This document shows, piece after piece, positions 1 to 4,779 of a stretch of 9,584 nt of DNA (position 1 is the stretch's first letter; every line of letters starts with the position of its first letter). This DNA comes from Chitinophagaceae bacterium (GTDB lineage Bacteria > Bacteroidota > Bacteroidia > Chitinophagales > Chitinophagaceae). The stretch covers positions 1-9,584 of the forward strand of contig DMPB01000063.1 in NCBI GenBank assembly GCA_003456175.1, written 5' to 3'. Under the pieces are notes generated by a model. It had not been told where the DNA came from, did not search any database, and saw only the letters and a list, made by a program, of their open reading frames with translations. The position numbers were made by a program, and so were the translations under genes.

Positions 1-128
1 TTTGGGAGCACTCTTATTATTTGAAATACAAAAACAAACGGGCTGATTTTGTAGATGCAATGTTCAACATCATTAATTGGGACAATTCTTCCCAACGCCT
101 GGATGATGCAATAAAATTGACTAAATAA
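1..128 (+). CDS. Fe/Mn superoxide dismutase, C-terminal fragment (5' end outside window)
   Basis: Only the last 41 codons are inside the window, read in the frame starting at base 3 and ending at TAA 126-128. The translation opens with [20 protein letters not shown] and ends [19 protein letters not shown]. This is the C-terminal block of the iron/manganese superoxide dismutase family. The H of WEH is the last metal ligand; the preceding Asp ligand of the usual DVWEH motif lies just upstream of the window. The enzyme dismutates superoxide to oxygen and hydrogen peroxide, normally in the cytoplasm. Iron or manganese preference cannot be told from this fragment. The tail continues a little past the usual NW end, as in many Bacteroidota homologues. 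No intrinsic terminator is visible directly after the stop. The family call is secure. Confidence 0.93.
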   Translation, partial: WEHSYYLKYKNKRADFVDAMFNIINWDNSSQRLDDAIKLTK

Positions 129-158
129 TCCAACCCAGCCAACACACAAGCACGGCTT

Positions 159-198
159 ATGCAGTGGCTAACACACAAAGACAACCCTTCCACTGCAT
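159..198. repeat. 9-bp hairpin
   Basis: ATGCAGTGG (159-167) and CCACTGCAT (190-198) are perfectly complementary around a 22-base loop, a short distance downstream of the superoxide dismutase stop codon. There is no T-run after it, so it does not look like an intrinsic terminator. It could be a transcript 3'-end stabiliser or part of the larger nested structure at 148-548. Confidence 0.5.
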
Positions 199-399
199 CT
201 ATGGTGTTGCCGCCATTTTTAACTGTCATACTTTTTGTGTGGTGTGTGCCAACGCATACAGCACATTGCTATCCTCATTCCGCTAAAGCTCCATTGCGGT
301 AGCAAAGAGCTGTGCCACCCTTCACACCAAACAAAAAGACGCTACACTCCAACCACCACCACCGTTTCGCTTATGCCAGTATAATAATTGGCGGAAGCT

Positions 400-505
400 A
401 CTTAAACATAATGTTGCCTTATGTGTTCGCTTCGCACAGCCTTTTGCTATCGCTTATGCAAGCATCCAACCGCACAGGCTGTCTCATAAGAACATTATGT
501 TAAGT
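400..505. repeat. long imperfect palindrome with bulges, attC-like in outline
   Basis: The left arm ACTTAAACATAATGTT (400-415) followed by gcCTTATG (416-423) pairs with CATAAG (485-490) and AACATTATGTTAAGT (491-505). The result is about 21 base pairs broken only by a single bulged A and a bulged GC. An inner 6-bp stem, ACAGCC (436-441)/GGCTGT (477-482), sits inside. The right end GTTAAGT fits the integron R' box GTTRRRY, and the left end is that box's complement with one extra A. There is no unpaired central spacer and no integrase or cassette gene next to it, so an integron site is only a resemblance. Confidence 0.55.
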
Positions 506-707
506 ATCCAACATCATAGCACTTTTTATCAAAAGTGAAGCCGTGCTTTTTGCCAACGCACCCCACCCGGAAAGCCACCACACCCCGCCACCCTTTCAGC
601 GGTGCAGAAAAAAATAAAGCATGATTAGTTTTATTGCCATGTGCTAAATAAAGTGTTCATTCTTTGCGTTCCATTCGTTTCGGCAGCTACCGCAAATTTG
701 CCTACAC

Positions 708-893
708 TCATTCCACTTCATTCATTTCACACATTATTTTAGCACCGCACAGCAAAAGCAATTCCTTCTCTGCATTCCGCAAAGCAAACACACAGGCTTT
801 CCGTGTCATGGCATCCCGATAGCTAAAGCACATAGCCAATGCACAATCGGGATTGCTCATGCCACTACAAGCCACCCATAGGTTTTGCTCCAC
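708..893 (-). pseudogene. possible remnant of a protein gene, unidentified
   Basis: A minus-strand frame beginning at a GTG (893) and ending at 708 gives 61 residues, including GMSNPDCALAMCFSYRDAM and the amphipathic stretch RKACVFALRNAEKELLLL. The alternation of charged and hydrophobic residues is more protein-like than the other short frames in this region. The WV...SNPD...A.....A pattern is faintly like domains of surface lipoproteins in which an Ala-rich helix follows a short strand. An in-frame stop lies a few codons upstream, so at best this is a fragment. The same bases form a nested hairpin (795-873), which could instead explain the pattern. I do not recognise a family. Confidence 0.2.
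795..873. repeat. nested imperfect hairpin
   Basis: The core arms ATCCCGAT (813-820) and ATCGGGAT (846-853) are perfectly complementary. Further out, CATG (807-810) pairs with CATG (858-861), GTG (803-805) with CAC (863-865), and GGCTT (795-799) with AAGCC (869-873), with small bulges between. No T-tract follows on either strand. It lies in the same gene-poor region as the other palindromes, and an ACCGCACA octamer sits 50 bases to its left. Confidence 0.45.
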
Positions 894-1086
894 TCCGTTC
901 AGTCATTGCCTTTGCTCTTAACCCACCGCACAATAGAAAATGGTATGCTTTATTTTTTCTGCGAAGTGTTTACCCCAACCAACCCACGAAAAAAAATCAC
1001 TATTTGATTGAATAATAAATGCAGTGAAATACAATCGGTAGAAAATAAATAAGGAAAAAAAATAAAAATAAAAAGTGCAGCAAAGT

Positions 1087-1236
1087 TAGGTGGCTGGCAC
1101 AAGTCCACGCTGATAAAAAAACCAAAAGACTACGGCATAATGAAAGGCAAATGGTCTGTTTATTTTTTATTGGTATTTGCCTTTCACCCTTCGGGACTTA
1201 TTCCGTTTCCTTTTGGTTTTTTTCCCACGCCACCTA
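1087..1236. repeat. structured repeat, copy A
   Basis: Three layers of pairing are visible. Outer arms: TAGGTGGC (1087-1094)/GCCACCTA (1229-1236). Middle arms: AAAAAAACCAAAAG (1115-1128)/CTTTTGGTTTTTTT (1210-1223), 14 perfect pairs, continued through small internal loops by ACGG/CCGT and ATAA/TTAT (to 1140/1198). Apical stem: TGAAAGGCAAAT (1141-1152)/ATTTGCCTTTCA (1175-1186), followed by a CCC-TTC-GGG mini-hairpin. The middle arms are identical to those of copy B; outer arms and apical part are not. A-run/stem/T-run geometry could make it a bidirectional terminator. The short hydrophobic open frames that cross it are by-products of its T-runs. Confidence 0.8.
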
Positions 1237-1347
1237 TGGGATTGCTTTCTTTTTTTTCTGTTTTTTTTCTTTGTTAAAATATTATGTGCGAAGCGTAGAG
1301 AAGCACAGGAAAGGACAAAAGCAGATACAAATTTTAAAGCAAGTATT

Positions 1348-1770
1348 ATGCAATGTCCAAAGGTTCACAGCTTCAATCAGAAAAATCAAACAAAGGATTT
1401 TGATTTATTCATTCTCTGTAAAGGTTTAAATAGTGGCAAACCACTTGAAAAGTCTTGCCCGAATTGTTTTGTAATCTCTTGCAAAAATTCTGATGAATTA
1501 GATTTTTATAAAACGCTTTGTTTCGGATTGTGGAAGGCAAGGCACTTTCAACAGTTCCTTGTCGGGTCAGTCATTCCTTTTTTACGGATAGATGATTTCA
1601 GGGCTACCATAAAGGCACAGGCGGATGAAGTTTCAAAAGATAAATACGCTTTTGTAAAAGATGTTCACAAAGTGAAGCTGATTGAAAGAAAGGAAAAGCA
1701 GATGAAGGAATATTTATTGCTCTTAGCAGATGTAAAAAGGGCAATGATTTACCGCCACTTAAAAAGGTAG
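1348..1770 (+). CDS. conserved Bacteroidota protein of unknown function (DUF6943-like)
   Basis: A 140-residue protein. The recognisable block begins around residue 16 (KDFDLFILCKGLNSGKPLEK) and continues through CPNCFVI (37-43), the aromatic segment FYKTLCFGLWKARHF (53-67) and GSVIPFLRIDDFR (73-85). A charged helical tail follows (about 105-140, with KLIERKEKQMKEY and a basic C-terminus). This matches my memory of a small family named DUF6943, seen in Bacteroidota accessory DNA; no function is known to me. I chose ATG 1348: the frame is open back to 1177, but that extension is encoded by the T-rich arm of repeat A and gives a spurious hydrophobic segment. No clear -7 promoter box precedes the gene. 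A hairpin overlaps the stop (AAAGGTAG 1763-1770/CTGCCTTT 1780-1787), and repeat B lies 64 bases downstream. The gene is the only one between the two repeat copies. Confidence 0.7.
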   Translation: MQCPKVHSFNQKNQTKDFDLFILCKGLNSGKPLEKSCPNCFVISCKNSDELDFYKTLCFGLWKARHFQQFLVGSVIPFLRIDDFRATIKAQADEVSKDKYAFVKDVHKVKLIERKEKQMKEYLLLLADVKRAMIYRHLKR

Positions 1771-1833
1771 TCCAAACGGCTGCCTTTAGCTGATGTCTTG
1801 CTTTTGCTCATTCAAAATTTAAGATGCAAAGTT

Positions 1834-1956
1834 AGCAAGGCGGGCAACCGCACAGACCCACACTAAAAAAACCAAAAGACTACGGCATAAACACAAAGCC
1901 ACCGCACAAGGCTATCATTTATTCCGTTTCCTTTTGGTTTTTTTATCCGCCTTGCT
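1834..1956. repeat. structured repeat, copy B
   Basis: Same architecture as the copy at 1087-1236. Middle arms AAAAAAACCAAAAG (1865-1878)/CTTTTGGTTTTTTT (1931-1944) and the adjoining ACTACGGCATAA (1879-1890) and TTATTCCGTTTC (1919-1930) are identical in both copies. Its outer arms are AGCAAGGCGG (1834-1843)/CCGCCTTGCT (1947-1956), perfectly complementary but different in sequence from copy A. Both copies have about 20 unpaired bases on the left and only 2-5 on the right between outer and middle arms. The loop is shorter than in A and lacks the apical stem. ACCGCACA occurs in the left spacer (1847) and in the loop (1901). Bidirectional terminator activity is plausible for the gene at 1348-1770. 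Confidence 0.8.
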
Positions 1957-2230
1957 GAGAGGAGCATCTAAATTTTTTCATTATGCAAAAGCATCCACGT
2001 ATTTCAGCAGGCAGCCACTCCGGCATTTGTCCTTTCACTTCAGTTGCTCTTTCATCGTTTGTTCCTGTTTCCCGTTTCGGGTATCAGCGTTACATCCGCA
2101 GGGCTTCTTTCAATTGGTGTCCTTCGCCTGGCATCAGGGTTTATAATCTTCCATGCGGTTGCTGCTTGTGGGTTCATTCCACTGGTCAGCGTTTCCTTTC
2201 AGCTTTGCCCTTTTAGGGCATTGCTGAAAA
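1957..2230. other. gap with no supported gene
   Basis: About 270 bases between repeat B and the terminator of the minus-strand gene. Several open frames cross it on the plus strand, but their translations are rich in Cys, Trp, Ser and Arg, have no domain pattern, and start in unrelated places. One small hairpin is visible (TGCCC 2207-2211/GGGCA 2217-2221, extended by CAGC/GCTG). I see no promoter or RNA gene. Confidence 0.5.
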
Positions 2231-2231
2231 A

Positions 2232-2258
2232 GAAAAAGCCCCACCAAACTGGTGAGGC
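2232..2258 (-). terminator. intrinsic terminator of the 249-residue protein gene
   Basis: Read on the minus strand, GCCTCACCA-GTT-TGGTGGGGC forms a 9-bp stem (one U-G wobble) with a 3-base loop (2238-2258). It is followed at once by CTTTTT and a further T-run. On the plus strand the same stem has a C-A mismatch and no T-run, so the terminator belongs to the minus-strand gene ending at 2288, about 30 bases upstream. Confidence 0.9.
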
Positions 2259-2287
2259 ATTTTCCTAACTGAAAGAAAGAACAACTT

Positions 2288-3037
2288 TTACGCAGCTTCA
2301 ACGATGTTGAGGACGTTGTAAGCACCATTTTTTAAGGAGTACTGAACCCCGTTTACTTCCTGAAAGAACTCAATCAACATCAGGTAGAACTTAGTTCCTG
2401 CACCAGCAGGAACAGCAGCGGGTGTGAGTGTAACAGGTGTGTTTGTGCCATCAATAGGCAGGTTTGTTACAGGGCTGTATTCAATCGCACTGGTTCCATT
2501 CGCAAAGTCCACAACCGCATAAGCTGATTTCAAACTGATATGCGTTGACCCAGAAGGGTAAGCAATATCGTTGATAGGAACAAATGCAGGAAGGTTGATT
2601 GCACCAGTTGCACCAGTTACTGTAAACGGAGCAAACAACACACCACCCAAAGCTGCATTATCGTTGAAGTCAAAATCCTTCAACAGTGCCAACGCAACAG
2701 GGTCAGCAATACCGATTGCAACAGTACGTTCACCCCTTGCAGAAGTGGTGTCGTAGTTTTTAATCTGTGTCATGATTTGAGTTAAGCGGCTGGTAACACG
2801 GCTATCAGCAGCGTTCATCATCAAATTACGGACAGCATTGCGAAGCAATTTGCCAGCAGTTGCAGAGCTTCCAAACTCAGCACCGTTTTCACGGGTACGC
2901 TGGAAATTCGGATCATTTGCAATTCGTTCAGCGGATACACCACCTTTGGTTTTTACCAAGTGGCCATCTTGTGTTTTGTAGAAGGTCAGTTCATCCAGAG
3001 TGCCTTCGATTTTTAAAATACCTTTAAGTTTTGCCAT
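2288..3037 (-). CDS. conserved Bacteroidota protein of unknown function, 249 residues
   Basis: I recognise the type but no named function. Its N-terminus, MAKLKGILKIEGTLDELTFY followed by KTQDGHLVKTKGGV (21-34) and RIANDPNFQRTRENGAEFG (38-56), is the hallmark of a protein seen in many Bacteroidota genomes only as hypothetical. Residues 60-95 look helical (GKLLRNAVRNLMM, SRLTQIMTQIK). The C-terminal half (105-249) is strand-rich and Gly/Ala/Thr-rich and ends in YLMLIEFFQEVNGVQYSLKN and NVLNIVEAA. No signal peptide, transmembrane segment or catalytic motif is visible, so it is probably a soluble structural or binding protein. The gene is a complete single transcription unit, with a near-consensus promoter upstream, a strong terminator downstream, and a divergent partner gene at 3251. 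A phage-derived structural origin is possible but unsupported. Confidence 0.85.
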   Translation of the reverse strand: MAKLKGILKIEGTLDELTFYKTQDGHLVKTKGGVSAERIANDPNFQRTRENGAEFGSSATAGKLLRNAVRNLMMNAADSRVTSRLTQIMTQIKNYDTTSARGERTVAIGIADPVALALLKDFDFNDNAALGGVLFAPFTVTGATGAINLPAFVPINDIAYPSGSTHISLKSAYAVVDFANGTSAIEYSPVTNLPIDGTNTPVTLTPAAVPAGAGTKFYLMLIEFFQEVNGVQYSLKNGAYNVLNIVEAA

Positions 3038-3077
3038 TGTCTAAACTTTTTATGGATTAGTAAATCTGTTTCGTTTT

Positions 3078-3095
3078 ATGCTGCTTTATCAGCAT
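3078..3095 (-). other. hairpin at the transcript start of the 249-residue protein gene
   Basis: ATGCTG (3078-3083) and CAGCAT (3090-3095) form a 6-bp stem with a 6-base loop, placed within a few bases of the expected transcription start of the minus-strand promoter at 3103-3134. At this position it could be a 5' mRNA-stabilising hairpin or a palindromic operator overlapping +1. Confidence 0.45.
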
Positions 3096-3102
3096 TTGAA
3101 AA

Positions 3103-3134
3103 CAAAAGTAGAAGCACTATAAAGGCTCTGCAAA
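3103..3134 (-). promoter_or_regulatory. Bacteroidota sigma-ABfr type promoter for the gene ending at 2288
   Basis: On the minus strand, TTTG (3134-3131) is followed by 20 bases and then TACTTTTG (3110-3103). This matches the Bacteroidota consensus TTTG-N19-21-TAnnTTTG exactly in both boxes and in spacing. It predicts a start near 3099 and a leader of about 60 bases before the ATG at 3037. Confidence 0.85.
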
Positions 3135-3184
3135 TGTGCAAAGTCATCCGTTCCGTTTATTCCGCATTATTCCAACAAACACAC

Positions 3185-3215
3185 TTTTACCGCCTATGAA
3201 AAACATTTATCTTTG
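3185..3215 (+). promoter_or_regulatory. promoter for the small plus-strand gene at 3251
   Basis: TATCTTTG at 3208-3215 is a perfect TAnnTTTG -7 box. TTTT at 3185-3188, 19 bases upstream, is a fair -33 box. The start is predicted near 3219. It faces away from the minus-strand promoter at 3103-3134. Between the two lies a run of TTCC units about 9-10 bases apart (3151, 3160, 3170), which could bind a regulator. Confidence 0.65.
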
Positions 3216-3250
3216 CAATATCACTTTCATACTTAAAGCATAGCATCGGT

Positions 3251-3472
3251 ATGGATAGTGTATTAAGTTGTATAATTGAAATAATGAATAGACTGTGCAT
3301 TTATCCTAAGGACATTCAGGTAATCACAGGCAGAAGCGACAGGTATGGAAGAAACCTCATCAAGAAGATTAAAGACCACTTCAAGAAGCAGCAACACCAG
3401 GTTGTTACTGTTGATGAGTTTTGCCAGTACATGGGCTTGCAACCGGAAACGGTTGCCAAGCAACTCAGGTAA
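3251..3472 (+). CDS. small HTH-like Bacteroidota protein, function unknown
   Basis: Up to 73 residues from ATG 3251, or 62 from the in-frame ATG 3284. I favour the latter because MNRLCIYPKDIQVITGRSDR is where homologues I remember begin, though the promoter at 3185-3215 allows both starts. Residues 20-46 (KDIQVITGRSDRYGRNLIKKIKDHF) have the shape of a helix-turn-helix with a basic recognition helix. VTVDEFCQYMGL (52-63) reads like a second short helical unit of the kind found in excisionase-like and AlpA-like small DNA-binding proteins. No catalytic residues are seen. It is transcribed divergently from the 249-residue protein gene across 213 bases, the classical placement of a regulator beside its target, which is an inference from layout. 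It is not close enough to any named family for a firm call. Confidence 0.65.
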   Translation: MDSVLSCIIEIMNRLCIYPKDIQVITGRSDRYGRNLIKKIKDHFKKQQHQVVTVDEFCQYMGLQPETVAKQLR

Positions 3473-3482
3473 GTAGAAATCT

Positions 3483-3490
3483 TATCTTTG
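3483..3490 (+). promoter_or_regulatory. candidate -7 box upstream of the membrane ATPase gene
   Basis: TATCTTTG fits TAnnTTTG, but no TTTG lies 19-21 bases upstream. If used, it would give the ATPase gene at 3671 a leader of about 175 bases. That leader contains two small stems (GTGC-TATT-GCAC, and AGACA-CCTTTGT-TGTCT near 3570-3590). A second, weaker box (AATTTTTG at 3635-3642) lies closer to the start codon. Confidence 0.4.
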
Positions 3491-3670
3491 CTTTTGCTGA
3501 TGATAAGGCACAGCACACCCTACAGCTAACAACATTTTTTCCTTTCTTTGTTGTGCTATTGCACTTGTTTTAGACACCTTTGTTGTCTATTTGTTGCCCA
3601 ATCTCTGTAAGTGCCTGATAGTAAGGAAGACTACAATTTTTGTATCGGAAAGTAACCACCCTCTCTAATA

Positions 3671-4720
3671 ATGCGAATAACAGCTAAATATCTTTTACAG
3701 CAAATCAAGGCCGATTTAATCGGGAAAGATGCACATAGAGGTGTAACACTTACCTATGCTTGGCTAGCCAATCAATTTGGGCATTTTGCACTTGGCTTTA
3801 TTCCTACTTTTATTCTTAATCGCATCTTCATTTACTGTAAAGTACAACACCCTGCGAGTTGGGCTGCAACAATCATTTATGCATTTTGGCTACTGTTTGA
3901 AATATACAATCTACTAGCGCCAATTCTCTTAAAAAAATCAACTGGAAAACTAAAGTTAAACCGCACGGGTAAATATACGTTCAAGCCTGCATGGAAGCAT
4001 ATCTTTTTCGATACTTCAACCGATATTGTTTTCTTCTGGATAGGCACCACTGCTTGTTTAGCACTTCTTAACAACTATACCAATAGCTTTTGGATACTAT
4101 TGTTGTTAGTAACGTTGCTGTTGCTTGTAGCGTATCCTAGCGTATATTGGTATCGCAACAAACTGTACTTACAGGTAGCTCAGTTCCCTTTTCAACTGCG
4201 TTTAAGTCAATGGCATTTTCCGATTGCACCTGAACATAAACATACAGTTAATCAATTTTTACAACGTACTACAAAAGGGAATGTATTACTTGTTTTTGGC
4301 CATGCTAACAGCGGACGAACAAGTTTAGCAGTTGCTATCGCCACAGAACTTGCTATTCAAGAACAGCTTGCACATTATACTACCTACATCAAATGGCAAG
4401 AACGCATCAACCAAGCCGAGAATGTTGCAACATCAACCTTACAACAGTGGCGGAATGCTAACGTGCTAGTGGTAGATGATATCAATGCCGATACTACATA
4501 TCAACCAACACTTCACACAGCGCAAAGTTTCTATGAAATTTTGCAACGGAGCATGTATGCAGAGCAAAATAAGTTAGCGTTGCAACAATGTAATTCTATC
4601 TGGGTAATAGGCACCACTAATGGAAGCAGCGAAGAATGGCAGCAAATGTTCAATAAACTTTTAGGCACTCAAATTACCATTGAAATAATAACGCTAAATA
4701 CTAATACGAATCAAAGATAA
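3671..4720 (+). CDS. membrane-anchored P-loop ATPase (AAA/STAND-like) with Arg in Walker A
   Basis: A 349-residue protein of unknown role in two halves. The N-terminal half has about four hydrophobic segments (roughly 31-55, 64-87, 115-134 and 139-156), so it should sit in the inner membrane. The C-terminal half (about 185-345) is a small nucleotide-binding domain. GHANSGRTS (210-218) is a Walker A loop with Arg216 where Lys is expected, NVLVVDD (264-270) is a Walker B strand, and IWVIGTTN (310-317) sits where sensor 1 would be. The core resembles IstB/DnaA-style ATPases in GxxxxGxTSLA and VLVVDDI. Lys-to-Arg in Walker A usually weakens hydrolysis, so it may bind nucleotide as a switch. No peptidase, nuclease or TIR domain is attached. 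The sensor kinase gene follows after 59 bases on the same strand, so the two are probably co-transcribed and may work together. Confidence 0.7.
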   Translation: MRITAKYLLQQIKADLIGKDAHRGVTLTYAWLANQFGHFALGFIPTFILNRIFIYCKVQHPASWAATIIYAFWLLFEIYNLLAPILLKKSTGKLKLNRTGKYTFKPAWKHIFFDTSTDIVFFWIGTTACLALLNNYTNSFWILLLLVTLLLLVAYPSVYWYRNKLYLQVAQFPFQLRLSQWHFPIAPEHKHTVNQFLQRTTKGNVLLVFGHANSGRTSLAVAIATELAIQEQLAHYTTYIKWQERINQAENVATSTLQQWRNANVLVVDDINADTTYQPTLHTAQSFYEILQRSMYAEQNKLALQQCNSIWVIGTTNGSSEEWQQMFNKLLGTQITIEIITLNTNTNQR

Positions 4721-4733
4721 AGTTGTAACTTGC

Positions 4734-4752
4734 TAACATAGCTCGTATGTTA
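4734..4752. promoter_or_regulatory. 7-bp palindrome between the ATPase and kinase genes
   Basis: TAACATA (4734-4740) and TATGTTA (4746-4752) are perfect inverted arms around GCTCG, 28 bases before the kinase start codon. No T-run follows, so it is not an intrinsic terminator. It could be an operator or an mRNA hairpin that sets the relative expression of the two genes. Confidence 0.45.
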
Positions 4753-4779
4753 TTGTAGCAGAACCTAATTCGAAGCTGT

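Larger units (their letters stand above)
148..548. repeat. distant 11-bp perfect inverted repeat enclosing other hairpins
   Basis: AAGCACGGCTT at 148-158 is the exact reverse complement of AAGCCGTGCTT at 538-548. Between them lie a 9-bp hairpin (159-198) that abuts the left arm and the long palindrome at 400-505. The nesting suggests one larger folded structure or the edges of a small degenerate element. The arms alone are short enough that chance cannot be excluded. Confidence 0.4.
129..1086. other. long gene-poor region with many inverted repeats
   Basis: About 960 bases without a gene I can defend. The plus strand is rich in C and A (CCAACC, CCACC, GCCACCC recurring), and the open frames here are short and read like chance. 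Visible content: an 11-bp inverted repeat with arms 390 bases apart (148-158/538-548), a hairpin at 159-198, a long imperfect palindrome at 400-505, a nested hairpin around 795-873, three copies of ATCCAAC (128, 464, 506), three of the five copies of ACCGCACA (469, 744, 925), and an A-rich low-complexity tract at about 1005-1075. One minus-strand frame (708-893) may be a gene remnant and is listed separately. Confidence 0.6.

Noticed and set aside
17..229. 70-residue minus-strand frame at the left end
   Set aside because: Its downstream part is antisense to the superoxide dismutase C-terminus, which is unmistakable on the plus strand, and the remainder has no protein-like pattern.
312..503. 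63-residue plus-strand frame in the gene-poor region
   Set aside because: It runs through the long palindrome at 400-505, has no domain pattern, and its composition looks like chance.
129..1086. CRISPR array or tandem repeat array
   Set aside because: The recurring motifs (ACCGCACA, ATCCAAC, GCCACCC) are short and irregularly spaced, with no constant repeat-spacer period and no cas genes.
1151..1347. N-terminal extension of the 1348 gene back to 1177, or the overlapping frame from 1151, giving a hydrophobic Phe-rich segment
   Set aside because: The extension is encoded by the T-rich right arm of repeat A and adjacent T-runs, so the apparent membrane segment is a by-product. The recognisable family block begins after ATG 1348.
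1087..1956. Canonical integron attC sites flanking the gene
   Set aside because: The left outer box reads GTTAG... and the right one ...CCTA, the reverse of the RYYYAAC...GTTRRRY order required, and no integrase gene is present in the window.
1934..2268. Three overlapping plus-strand frames of 70-77 residues
   Set aside because: They overlap each other in different frames, are rich in Cys, Ser and Arg without motifs, begin inside or next to repeat B, and one runs into the minus-strand terminator.
3500..3560. Possible intrinsic terminator after the small gene at 3251-3472
   Set aside because: The only T-run (around 3535-3540) follows no GC-rich stem; the complementary AGCACA/TGTGCT pair encloses the T-run instead of preceding it.
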